Source of the DNA: CAYWNA01 sp964459305
Lineage (GTDB): Bacteria; Planctomycetota; Planctomycetia; Pirellulales; Pirellulaceae
DNA length: 14,879 nucleotides
Direction of reading: 5' to 3'
Assembly: GCA_964459305.1 (NCBI GenBank)
Contig: CAYWNA010000301.1
Location: 1 to 14,879, forward strand
Shown: in pieces, positions 6,652 through 14,310 of the stretch
How positions within the stretch are numbered: position 1 is the stretch's first letter
How the letters are laid out: the number at the start of each line of letters is the position of its first letter
Made by a program: the position numbers and the translations under genes
Notes under the pieces: model-generated
The model's database searches: none
Told to the model about the DNA's origin: nothing
Seen by the model: only the letters and a program-made list of their open reading frames with translations

Positions 6652-9087
6652 GTGCTTGCCGGAGTGCCTCGCGGCACACTGGCCTTGAACATATCCTTCA
6701 AAGCGATCATTCTATCTGATCTTACCTTGCGGCGTCTTGCCGGGTATTCTTCACGAAAGACGAGCTTCGCTTTGAAAACCCTTCGCTCTGAGACACCTGC
6801 CATCCGCCTTTTCTTTCGTTGTCGTGCGGTCGTGGCCGTTGTCGCCATCGCGATCACATTGGTGGCGTGTTACGGCGTCACTCAGGTCACCTTCAACGAC
6901 AATTTGGCCGACATCTTCAAAGCGGACAATCCGGACTACCGCCGACTGGAACAGTTCTTTGACGAATTCGGCGCCGACGACAAGGAGTGCGTCATCGTGC
7001 TCCGATCGGCGGACCTGTTTTCGCGGCAGTCGGTTGCCGTTCTCCGTCGGTTGGTGGACGGGCTGGCCGCGTTGCGCGACGTGGAACGTGTTTCTTCCAT
7101 CCTGGATGCGCGGCGCCCTGCTCCGGGACTTCTTCGAAGGCTCCAGATTCCGCTGATCCCACGCGACGATGCGGACGACGAGGCATTCCGCGAGTCTCGC
7201 GACCGCGCGTTGAAGCACCCGTTGGTTGCCGGTCGCATGCTATCCGAAGACGGCACAACCATGCTCCTGAGCGCGCGGTTGGCGGGAGAAGCGCTTTCGG
7301 CGGCCGAGATTCAGCCCGCGGTTGAACGAATCCGGACCGTGTTGGACCGCTCGGTCGAGGGCTCGGACGTCGGTGCGTCCATGACAGGACTACCGCAACT
7401 GCGAGCCGACATCTATCACTGCGTGCGGCGGGAAGAGATTCGGTTTACGATGTTGGGGGCGCTTGTTGCCGTTTGCATTGCCGTGTACCTGTTTCGACGG
7501 CCAGCCGCGGTGTTAATCGTGAGTGTGCCGCCGTTGCTGGGTACGTTATGGACGGTGGGCGCCTTGGGCCTGGCCGGCGAACCGATCAATACACTCAACA
7601 GCATCTTGCCTGCGCTGGTGATGGTGGTCGGTTTCACCGACGCGGTTCATTTCATGATGGATATACGCCGAGGACGCAGTCAGGGCCGGTCGCCCATGGA
7701 CGCGGCGGCTGTGTCGCTGCGTCACCTGTTTCTCCCTTGTTTCCTCACGTCCGTCACCACGGCCATTGGCTTCGGCTCGCTGGCAGTGGCTCAAATCGAC
7801 GTGATTCAGCGTTTCGGCGTGGCCTGCGCGGTCGGTGCCATGCTGAATTTCGTTGCCGTGGTCCCTCTGGTGCCTCTTTTGGCGAGCACACGGTTGGGCA
7901 ATCATGTTTCGGATGCCGATTCGCGGACGTCGACCGAAGTGCACGCTCACCGCGGGCTCAGCTCTCTGGTTGGCTGGCTGACGCGGGAGGCCCGGTTGAT
8001 CGCCGTGTTGGCTGTCCTGGTGACACTAAACCTACTCGCGCTCACGACTCGACTGGAGCCGGAGAACAGCATCTACAGCGGTATACCGGACGGGAGCGAG
8101 TCGTATGCGTCGCTTCGTCATTGTGACGATGTGTTCGGCGGCGCGTTGTACTCTTACGTGATTGTCCACTGGCCCGATACGCTCGATTTAGACTCACCTC
8201 CAGTGCTGCAGGCCATGGCGGACGTCCACAACTTGTTGGGCCGCCAATCCGAACTCGGCACGCCTTTCTCCGTTATGAATCTGCTGGTCGCCCTACCGCA
8301 CCGCAAGAATCGTTTGGGGGCGGCGGTGAAGTACCTGGAACTGGCGCCGGCCGAGGCGGTGAATCGCCTGGTGCGACGGGATCTCCGGAAAGCGGTCGTG
8401 AACGTCCAGACGCCGGATCAGGGCGCCCGCGCAATGGGGCCGGTCTACGCCGCTTTGGAGAAAGATCTGGAACGACTGGAGGACAAGTACCCTGGTTTCG
8501 AGTTGCAGCTAACTGGCTCGACCGTCGTCGCCTCGCGAAATGTCAATCTGATGATCGTGGATCTATCGCGAAGTCTAGCGCTGGCCGCAGTGGTGATCTT
8601 CGCGGTCATGTCCATTGCATTTCGATCCGTGGGTTTCGGCCTGTTAAGCGTTTTGCCCAACGTTTTTCCCTTGGTCTGTGCGGCAAGCGCGCTGGTGTTC
8701 ACTGGGGGAGCCATGGAGATGGCCGCAGTCACGACATTCAGCATCTGCCTGGGGATCGCGGTGGACGATACGATCCACTTGATCAGCCGCTACCGTCTTG
8801 AACGGAATCGCGGGCAGGATACGGCTGTCGCGGTTCAGCAGGCGGCTGGCAAGGTAGGCGCGGCCCTTGCCGTAACGACGCTGACGCTGATCGGTGGATT
8901 CGGTTCGGGGTTTCTCAGCGACCTGCCGGCCATGCGTCTTTTTAGCCTGCTTTCCTGTATCGCGTTGGTTGCGGCTCTTGTGGCGGCTGTGGTGATTCTT
9001 CCAGCGTTGTTGGTTTGCTTCGATAGCAAGAGGCCTCGGCAGGCGGCCGCGCGGCCGCGTCCGTTGGAAGTTGGCTCGCGGTCGTAG
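6652..9087 (+). CDS. RND/MMPL-family transporter (12-TM, SSD-like)
   Basis: An inner-membrane exporter of the MMPL/Patched-like RND branch. The first helix (about 57-78) is followed by a periplasmic loop beginning with FNDNLADIFKADNPDYRRLE, then a helix cluster (about 265-420) with VGFTDAVHFM, another helix, a second large loop, and the last cluster (about 640-795) with LGIAVDDTIHLISRYR, whose acidic pair is typical of the proton relay. The 811-codon length fits the family. Substrate unknown; planctomycete homologues are often guessed to move lipids or hopanoids. The start is unresolved: GTG 6652 is the first codon after an in-frame TGA, lies at the edge of a repeat element and has no Shine-Dalgarno. 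A TTG near 6772 would still retain the whole first helix. Its spacing to the RidA gene (56 bases) suggests co-transcription. Confidence 0.85.
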   Translation: MLAGVPRGTLALNISFKAIILSDLTLRRLAGYSSRKTSFALKTLRSETPAIRLFFRCRAVVAVVAIAITLVACYGVTQVTFNDNLADIFKADNPDYRRLEQFFDEFGADDKECVIVLRSADLFSRQSVAVLRRLVDGLAALRDVERVSSILDARRPAPGLLRRLQIPLIPRDDADDEAFRESRDRALKHPLVAGRMLSEDGTTMLLSARLAGEALSAAEIQPAVERIRTVLDRSVEGSDVGASMTGLPQLRADIYHCVRREEIRFTMLGALVAVCIAVYLFRRPAAVLIVSVPPLLGTLWTVGALGLAGEPINTLNSILPALVMVVGFTDAVHFMMDIRRGRSQGRSPMDAAAVSLRHLFLPCFLTSVTTAIGFGSLAVAQIDVIQRFGVACAVGAMLNFVAVVPLVPLLASTRLGNHVSDADSRTSTEVHAHRGLSSLVGWLTREARLIAVLAVLVTLNLLALTTRLEPENSIYSGIPDGSESYASLRHCDDVFGGALYSYVIVHWPDTLDLDSPPVLQAMADVHNLLGRQSELGTPFSVMNLLVALPHRKNRLGAAVKYLELAPAEAVNRLVRRDLRKAVVNVQTPDQGARAMGPVYAALEKDLERLEDKYPGFELQLTGSTVVASRNVNLMIVDLSRSLALAAVVIFAVMSIAFRSVGFGLLSVLPNVFPLVCAASALVFTGGAMEMAAVTTFSICLGIAVDDTIHLISRYRLERNRGQDTAVAVQQAAGKVGAALAVTTLTLIGGFGSGFLSDLPAMRLFSLLSCIALVAALVAAVVILPALLVCFDSKRPRQAAARPRPLEVGSRS

Positions 9088-9143
9088 CTGAACATGTAAT
9101 AGACGATGTAGTAGCTGCGTCGTTTGAGGGGAGGAACGAAATT

Positions 9144-9611
9144 ATGAGCGCCGAAAACAGAATCCAAGAACTTGGACTGGAACTTCCTCCGGCACCAAAA
9201 CCGGTGGGCGTCTACAGACCGCTGGTGATTGCGGACAACATGGCGTATGTATCGGGACACGGTCCGTTGAAACCGGACGGTTCGATGGTCCAGGGACGCG
9301 TGGGTGCGGACTTGGATCAACAGGACGGGTACGATGCCGCCCGGCAAACCGGGCTGGCCATTCTTGCCACGTTGCGGGCTGGACTGGGCAGCCTGGACCG
9401 GGTGAAGCGCGTTGTGAAGACGCTGGGCATGGTCAACTGCACGCCGGATTTCGAAGCACACCCAGCAGTGATAAATGGCTTCAGCGAACTGTTCGCGAAA
9501 GTGTTCGGTCCGGAAAGCGGTGTTGGCGCCCGCAGCGCCGTGGGCATGGGTTCGCTGCCGGGAAGCATCCCAGTGGAAATCGAGGCGATTTTTGAGATCG
9601 TTGAGGGGTGA
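9144..9611 (+). CDS. RidA family (YjgF/YER057c/UK114) protein
   Basis: The 155-residue product matches the longer branch of the RidA family; classical RidA is near 130 residues. AYVSGHGP (34-41) and the final ARSAVGMGSLPGSIPVEIEA (129-148) are family signatures. Arg130 lines up with the catalytic or substrate-binding arginine (Arg105 in E. coli RidA), and Glu145 with Glu120, so enamine/imine deaminase activity is possible. RidA hydrolyses reactive 2-aminoacrylate-type intermediates in the cytosol, but many relatives of this longer branch are uncharacterised. GGGGAGGAAC lies about 8 bases before ATG 9144, fixing the start. It follows the RND gene by 56 bases and probably shares its transcript; no metabolic link is evident. 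It converges with the protease gene, 86 bases away. Confidence 0.92.
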   Translation: MSAENRIQELGLELPPAPKPVGVYRPLVIADNMAYVSGHGPLKPDGSMVQGRVGADLDQQDGYDAARQTGLAILATLRAGLGSLDRVKRVVKTLGMVNCTPDFEAHPAVINGFSELFAKVFGPESGVGARSAVGMGSLPGSIPVEIEAIFEIVEG

Positions 9612-9689
9612 AAGTTTAGGGTCCAGAACCCCACGGCAACGGCTTCTTGGCCATTCCCAACCCTCAACCGTCAACTCTAAACCCTCAAC
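9600..9689. repeat. Short repeated motif in the convergent intergenic gap
   Basis: AACCCTCAAC occurs twice, at 9659-9668 and 9680-9689, 21 bases apart. Its inverted form GTTGAGGG overlaps the RidA stop region (9600-9607). The gap separates convergent genes, so a terminator is expected, but no strong stem with a T-run was found. Confidence 0.35.
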
Positions 9690-9697
9690 ACCGTTCC

Positions 9698-11128
9698 CTA
9701 CTCCATCGACTGGGCTCGGACGACGGGACCGTTGTATTGGCCCTGCGACGACCTGCGCGGCGGGCGGCTTGCGATCGAAGCATCCGGCCCTGATGCTTCG
9801 ACGACGATGGGATCGATACCCGGCTGTCGGCTGGATTCCATCGCCAGCCGGTCAAGTAGATCCTTGGTGGGTCGGTCGAAGATGATAACGCGGTGATCTC
9901 CGCGGGGATTGCTCTTGGACCGCACGATACAGATGATTTCGGTATCGTCCGAGGGTTGCCGCACTCGGTTGCCGGGAGCGGGATCCCGGGCAGCAACCGC
10001 CGCCGCTGGGACCGGTCGCAGGCCGGGGCTCGCTGGCGGTGAAGGCGGCATCTGTTTGGGCATTGCCGATGGTCCGGCGGAAGCGAATCGGTCCGGCCGT
10101 GCCGAAGGCGGCGTGGTTCTGGTGGAAGCGATCTGCGGCGCGTTTCGCTGGTAGATTCGGCTCTGGCCAATCTTGTCCAAGTTCTGCTGAAGCAGCGGCA
10201 ACGCTGCGTAGATACCCGCTTTGTCGGTCGGATCGGCCAGGTTGCAGACGCCAATCAATTGGCCGTCGGCCGAGAACAGACCGCCGCCACTGCGCCCGAT
10301 GACCGGCTCGCCGGCTGCGGTTATGTTCGCAGGACCCAGGTATTTGTTGATGGCCGTTACACGGCTTTCGCGAATGCTCGCTTGCTCGCCACGGTCGCAG
10401 CCAATACTGAACGCTGGGTCGCCAGGGCGCACTTGGTAGGTTGCCGCGGCCACCGGCACCGGCGTGATCTGGATTCCCGGTCGGATCGCGACCAGCCCGA
10501 TATCTTGCTTCAAATCGTACGAGATCAACTCGCCGGCAACCGGCCCTCGAGCCCCCGGAGCAAACAGGTCGACGGTAATTCTTCCGCGCCCGCCCGAATC
10601 ACGGAAAATGTGTCCGCAAGTCATCACCAGCGCTTCGTCGCCGTGCGCATCGATGATCGTTCCTGTCCCGAACGAGTTACCTGTAGCATCTTCTACCTTC
10701 AGGCGTACGGTAGCATGCATGGCGCGCGTTTGGGGATTGGCCGGCGGGACACCTCGAACGTTTTGCAGCGACACGTCGCGTGACGGGCTCGGCCGCTGAT
10801 CGCTTACCAGTTGAACTTCCGGCAGCTTGCCAACGTGAAACATACGCGTCAGGCGATCGTAACCTGCCGGTCCCACAACACGGTCGACCTCGCGTCCGTC
10901 GATCGTCATCACGAACGTCGGTACGTGGTCGACGCGGAACCGTCGGGTGAGCTGTTGTTCACGGGCGATGTTGACCTTGCGAACCTTGTAGCCGTCTGCC
11001 ACCAGTCGTTGGACGACGGGGTTCATCGCCCGGCAGGGGCCGCACCCATCGGCATAGAAATCGAGCAAGATGGGTTGGCTGGGCGTGGAAAAGGCAGCCA
11101 CGAGGGCAAAGGCATGAAGAGTGATCAT
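9698..11128 (-). CDS. Exported thioredoxin-like/trypsin-like serine protease fusion
   Basis: A 476-residue protein with a short hydrophobic leader (5-14) running into a thioredoxin fold: LLDFYADGCGPCRAMNP (21-37) with redox centre C29-G-P-C32 and the cis-proline in VDHVPTF (P70). Residues about 136-325 form a trypsin-like (S1/S1C-like) domain with an apparent complete triad: His173 in TCGHIF, Asp209 in KQDIGLVAI, and Ser280 in GRSGGG, where GNSGG is usual. A Pro/Ala-rich linker (about 335-392) joins a small C-terminal part of unknown role (396-445). No PDZ domain is visible. The likely place of action is the periplasm. The frame is open further upstream to 11305, but ATG 11128 is preferred because GGGAGGG stands 5 bases before it and the leader begins there. 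It may couple thiol-disulfide chemistry to proteolysis (inference). Confidence 0.88.
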   Translation of the reverse strand: MITLHAFALVAAFSTPSQPILLDFYADGCGPCRAMNPVVQRLVADGYKVRKVNIAREQQLTRRFRVDHVPTFVMTIDGREVDRVVGPAGYDRLTRMFHVGKLPEVQLVSDQRPSPSRDVSLQNVRGVPPANPQTRAMHATVRLKVEDATGNSFGTGTIIDAHGDEALVMTCGHIFRDSGGRGRITVDLFAPGARGPVAGELISYDLKQDIGLVAIRPGIQITPVPVAAATYQVRPGDPAFSIGCDRGEQASIRESRVTAINKYLGPANITAAGEPVIGRSGGGLFSADGQLIGVCNLADPTDKAGIYAALPLLQQNLDKIGQSRIYQRNAPQIASTRTTPPSARPDRFASAGPSAMPKQMPPSPPASPGLRPVPAAAVAARDPAPGNRVRQPSDDTEIICIVRSKSNPRGDHRVIIFDRPTKDLLDRLAMESSRQPGIDPIVVEASGPDASIASRPPRRSSQGQYNGPVVRAQSME

Positions 11129-11133
11129 CGTTT

Positions 11134-11140
11134 CCCTCCC
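11134..11140 (-). promoter_or_regulatory. Strong RBS that sets the protease start
   Basis: GGGAGGG on the minus strand, 5 bases before ATG 11128. This is strong evidence against the upstream in-frame start at 11305, whose extra 59 residues resemble no domain. Confidence 0.8.
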
Positions 11141-11188
11141 TGGATTCGATGAGCCAAAATGGAAGATCGAAGCGGCAACAATGTGGCC

Positions 11189-11236
11189 CGAGTTTGAAAA
11201 TCTTACAAGTCCAATTCTTTGACTTGTGCAAACTCG
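11189..11236. repeat. Nested inverted repeat upstream of the protease gene
   Basis: The outer arms CGAGTTTG (11189-11196) and CAAACTCG (11229-11236) enclose inner arms ACAAGTC (11205-11211) and GACTTGT (11221-11227) with a 9-base loop; all arms are perfect. It lies about 60-110 bases before the protease start, in the region where its promoter or leader should be, and also downstream of the small membrane protein gene. It could be an operator pair, an RNA hairpin, or a terminator without a T-run. Confidence 0.45.
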
Positions 11237-11328
11237 CCCCCAAAAGTCCGCCGATTCTCGCGCCGAGGGACCTTCACTGCACGATTCATGCCAGACAGAA
11301 AGCAATGCCTGCTAGCAAGGTCACTCGT

Positions 11329-11607
11329 TCAAGCGGCCCTTCCAGATGGGACCGGAGAGTGGTCGGCACTGGTCTCCAGGGCAAGCTTTAGAAACAGACC
11401 ACCGGCGAACAGCTTCCACGTGGGGGACGCGGCGACCAAGGTAAGAACGCCCGCAAAAAGACCCTGGGCAAGCAGTGAAATGCTGCCCGCATGGATCCCA
11501 CAGTCGAATCTATAACAGGCCGAGGCGTAAGCATCCCACAACTCTTGCCGACAGGCAAACGCGTTGAGCCAGAGAAACGCCCCACTCAGAATCATTAGAG
11601 CCCGCAT
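11329..11607 (-). CDS. Small hydrophobic membrane protein, unknown function
   Basis: A 92-residue frame with hydrophobic segments at about 3-18 and 43-60 and a third, weaker one at 64-77; no domain recognised. Three cysteines (19, 31, 36) fall in the loop CRQELWDAYASACYRFDC between the first two segments, which is unusual for chance coding. The N-terminus could also be a signal peptide ending before Cys19, but AFAC is a poor lipobox. ATG 11607 is preferred over the in-frame ATG at 11634 because AGGGG lies 8 bases upstream of it. It is codirectional with the protease gene 200 bases further on, but the nested inverted repeat lies between them. Real-gene status rests on hydropathy, start context and acceptable codon use only. 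Confidence 0.5.
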   Translation of the reverse strand: MRALMILSGAFLWLNAFACRQELWDAYASACYRFDCGIHAGSISLLAQGLFAGVLTLVAASPTWKLFAGGLFLKLALETSADHSPVPSGRAA

Positions 11608-11742
11608 GACTCGCACCCCTAACCTGATGGCCATACAAGAGTTGTGTCACGAAATAACGCATTGGCACTGCGCAGGGCAGTACCCAGTAGAAAGGATAGG
11701 TCACGAGCGGGCGCGAGGGGCCCTTTTTTGAGGTGCCGGAAT

Positions 11743-11850
11743 GGGTTTGTAGCTGGATTCGCAAGAATTCAGGCGGTGATGGCGTAATCCGTCTGAATTC
11801 TTGCGAATCCAGCTACGAGTCTTGCCGACGAATCCTCGCCGTCCCGCAAA
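11743..11850. repeat. Palindromic dispersed repeat, full copy
   Basis: A perfect 24-base inverted repeat, 11749-11772 against 11793-11816, with a 20-base centre of which three more bases on each side can pair. The arm reads GTAGCTGGATTCGCAAGAAT and four more bases. The 13 bases from 11743 and the sequence after 11816 are shared with the copy at 6603-6650. Small frames across it on either strand are encoded by repeat DNA and are not called as genes. The element is in the gap between the VWA gene and the small membrane protein gene. No flanking target duplication was evident. Confidence 0.75.
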
Positions 11851-11860
11851 CCCGTTCCTG

Positions 11861-11879
11861 CGCCCCTTTTCTTGGGGCG
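11861..11879. other. GC-rich stem-loop after the VWA gene
   Basis: CGCCCC (11861-11866) and GGGGCG (11874-11879) form a perfect 6-base stem with loop TTTTCTT, 28 bases past the VWA stop. On the minus strand it is not followed by a T-run, so it is at best a weak or Rho-assisted terminator. Confidence 0.35.
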
Positions 11880-11906
11880 GCAATGCGATCGTCTTTGACT
11901 CGACCC

Positions 11907-14258
11907 TCACTCGCCGCGCAACTCCTTCGCACGTGCGATCATCCCCAGGAATTCCTGCCGGTAACCGCTCTGGTCGCCGCTGGCCGCTTCGGTGGCGATT
12001 TCCATCACGCCGGGATACGTGGCGTTGCCTTTGAACTGCGAGTCGCGCAGCAACATGCCGAACGACGCCACAGCCGCGGCAAACCGGAAATCCTTGCTCG
12101 CCTGGCCGAATCGCCGGCCTTCGTCGTTCACCCGGAAGGTCAGCTTGGTGCTCTTGTCGCCGTCGGGTTGTTTGTAGCGGATCTTCAGGGTCAGCAGTTC
12201 GCCGCTTTGGGCTTCCTTGCTGGGCTTCGTCTGCTTCTGGTATCGCAGATCGTCAACCGGCGCGGAAGTCACGTCGCTTTCCACGCCGGCCGGTACGATC
12301 TCGTACAACGCGGTCACTGTGTGTCCGGCCCCGATCTCGCCGGCGTCCTTCTTATCGTCGTTGAAATCCTCGGCGGCCAGCATCCGGTTTTCGTAGCCGA
12401 TCAGGCGATAGGCGGTTGCTTCCACCGGATTGAATTCGATCTGGATCTTCACGTCTTTGGCGATCGTGACTAGCGTGCCAGTCATCTGCTCGACCAGCAC
12501 CTTGCGGGCTTCAGCATCGGTATCGATGAAGGCATAGTTGCCGTTGCCTTTGTTGGAGATCTGCTCCAGCATCGCGTCGTTGTGATTGCCCATACCGAAG
12601 CCAAGCACCGAAAGGAACACGCCGGTCTTGCCGTTTTCCTCGGCCAGCCGTACCAGTTCATCCGTGCCCGTTACGCCGACGTTGAAATCGCCGTCGGTGC
12701 AGAGGATGACGCGGTTGACTCCGCCTTTGACGAAATTGTCCAGCGCCGCCTGATAGGCCAACCGGATACCTTGTCCACCGTTGGTGGAACCGCCGGCATG
12801 CAACCGATCCAGCGCGTCGATGATGACTTGCTTTTGATCGCCCGTGGTGGATTCCAGCACCATACCGGCCGCGCCCGCGTACACCACGATCGCCACGCGA
12901 TCGTTTTCGCCCAGTTGGTCCACCAGCATTTTCATGCCACGTTTCAACAGCGGTAGCTTGTTGGCCCGGTTCATCGATCCGGATACGTCCAGCAGGAACA
13001 CCAGATTGCTGGTCGGACGCTGTTCGCGGTCGATCTCCTTGCCTTTGATACCCACACGGACAAGACGATGCTCCGGCCGCCACGGGCATTCGGCCACCTC
13101 GACGTGGGCCGCAAACGGCACGTCGTTGGTGGGCGGTTCGTAGTCGTAGGTGAAGTAGTTGACCAACTCCTCGATCCGTACGGCGTCCGGCCGCGGCATC
13201 GCACGATGTTGCATCAGATACATGCGGACCTTGGCGTACGAGGCCGTATCGACATCGATCGAAAACGTGGAAAGCCGCTCGTTCTTCACTTCCTTAAACG
13301 GGTTTTCCACAATCATCGTGTACTGGTCGCCACCCCAACCGGGACCGGCACCGCGGTGGGGTTTGGCACCGTGGCCACCATATCCAGGCAACCCACTATC
13401 CTGAGGCCGGCCGTACTGCACGTTGTCCTTGAGATAGTATGGCGACGGGAGTCGCTCGGTACGTGCAGTTTCGGTGGTTGGACCGGGCCTGGAATGCCTC
13501 CTTGCAGCACGCGTTTTCTCCATCGCCGCCTTGGCGAGTTGCAGTTCTGTGCGAAGCGTGCCCAGTTGCGTTTCTTTGCCTTCCCTGACAGCGTACGTCC
13601 GGGTAGTTGTTGCTTCTTCCGGCCGCTGCGGCGCGTGGTCGATGGTCCGATTGCTCTCGGAGAGCTCGGAAGGCTCCCCGTCTACACTCATGTCCAGATT
13701 CACAGTTACGGCAGGCGCAGAGACCTCCGGCGTCGGACTGGCCGAAGCAACATCAAACTCTACGTCGTCCCCTGACCAGGCGATCCCCGTAACGGCCTCT
13801 TCCTCTGATTCCGACGGAGCAGTAACCAGCCAATTGGCCGAGTTATTACTCTCGTCACCGGCTGCGACAAATAGCGAGCTTGGTCCGCCAGATGTCATCT
13901 TGATGTACCACAGCGATGTCAAGCCACATACTAGCAGCAGAGAGGCGGCGACGGCACCGAGCATCGCGAGTCGCCCAAACGACCTGGGGCGGCCAGCCAT
14001 CGCTGCCGTTTCCACCGGTTGGGCGTGCGTCTTGTCGATTTCGCGTCGGACGATCTGCCGTTGCTGGTCCGACAGCCCAATTTCTGGCTCGTCCTTCAAC
14101 TCGCCTGCCAAAACATCCAGCGCCCGCCGTGTCTCGTCGACGGCGCGTCGCACATCCTCAGAAGATTGCATTTCGGCTTCGAAGGCCATCCGGTCCGCCT
14201 CGTTCAACTCATCGAACACGTAGGCGGTGATTCGCGGATCGTTGGGATCGAAAGACAT
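11907..14258 (-). CDS. Membrane-anchored VWA protein (YfbK type) with anti-sigma-like N-terminus
   Basis: The 783-residue product starts with a cytoplasmic segment (1-95) including ITAYVFDELNEADRMAFEAE, typical of planctomycete anti-sigma proteins but lacking a zinc HxxxCxxC motif. One membrane helix follows (about 97-117). The outside part has an acidic, low-complexity region, a coil-prone stretch (about 228-255), a Gly-rich segment (289-311), the YfbK-type N-domain with STFSIDVDTASYAKVRMYL (330-348), then the VWA domain. Its MIDAS is complete: D424-x-S426-x-S428, Thr492 and Asp522 in TDGDFN. The C-terminal part (about 600-780) matches DUF3520. AAGGAG, 7 bases before ATG 14258, sets the start. 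It lies 52 bases after the ECF sigma gene on the same strand, so it is probably co-transcribed and may hold the sigma factor at the membrane while the VWA domain senses a ligand (inference). Confidence 0.9.
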   Translation of the reverse strand: MSFDPNDPRITAYVFDELNEADRMAFEAEMQSSEDVRRAVDETRRALDVLAGELKDEPEIGLSDQQRQIVRREIDKTHAQPVETAAMAGRPRSFGRLAMLGAVAASLLLVCGLTSLWYIKMTSGGPSSLFVAAGDESNNSANWLVTAPSESEEEAVTGIAWSGDDVEFDVASASPTPEVSAPAVTVNLDMSVDGEPSELSESNRTIDHAPQRPEEATTTRTYAVREGKETQLGTLRTELQLAKAAMEKTRAARRHSRPGPTTETARTERLPSPYYLKDNVQYGRPQDSGLPGYGGHGAKPHRGAGPGWGGDQYTMIVENPFKEVKNERLSTFSIDVDTASYAKVRMYLMQHRAMPRPDAVRIEELVNYFTYDYEPPTNDVPFAAHVEVAECPWRPEHRLVRVGIKGKEIDREQRPTSNLVFLLDVSGSMNRANKLPLLKRGMKMLVDQLGENDRVAIVVYAGAAGMVLESTTGDQKQVIIDALDRLHAGGSTNGGQGIRLAYQAALDNFVKGGVNRVILCTDGDFNVGVTGTDELVRLAEENGKTGVFLSVLGFGMGNHNDAMLEQISNKGNGNYAFIDTDAEARKVLVEQMTGTLVTIAKDVKIQIEFNPVEATAYRLIGYENRMLAAEDFNDDKKDAGEIGAGHTVTALYEIVPAGVESDVTSAPVDDLRYQKQTKPSKEAQSGELLTLKIRYKQPDGDKSTKLTFRVNDEGRRFGQASKDFRFAAAVASFGMLLRDSQFKGNATYPGVMEIATEAASGDQSGYRQEFLGMIARAKELRGE

Positions 14259-14310
14259 GGTTGTCTCCTTGTATTCGCTTGCAGGTCAGGGACCCACTTG
14301 ACCGATTTGG

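Noticed and set aside
9084..9117. Two GTAGCTG heptamers as a third copy of the palindromic repeat
   Set aside because: Only the 7-mer is shared, in direct orientation 27 bases apart; the rest of the repeat sequence is absent.
9612..9697. Bidirectional intrinsic terminator between the convergent genes
   Set aside because: Inverted GTTGAGGG/CCCTCAAC segments are 53 bases apart with no compact stem and no T-run.
11129..11305. Upstream extension of the thioredoxin-protease by 59 residues
   Set aside because: The extension crosses the nested inverted repeat, has no domain, and the strong RBS and leader peptide both point to ATG 11128.
11701..11910. Minus-strand frame of 69 codons and the overlapping plus-strand frame starting at 11733
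   Set aside because: Both are translations of the palindromic repeat; the plus-strand frame then runs antisense to the VWA gene. They are repeat DNA, not genes.
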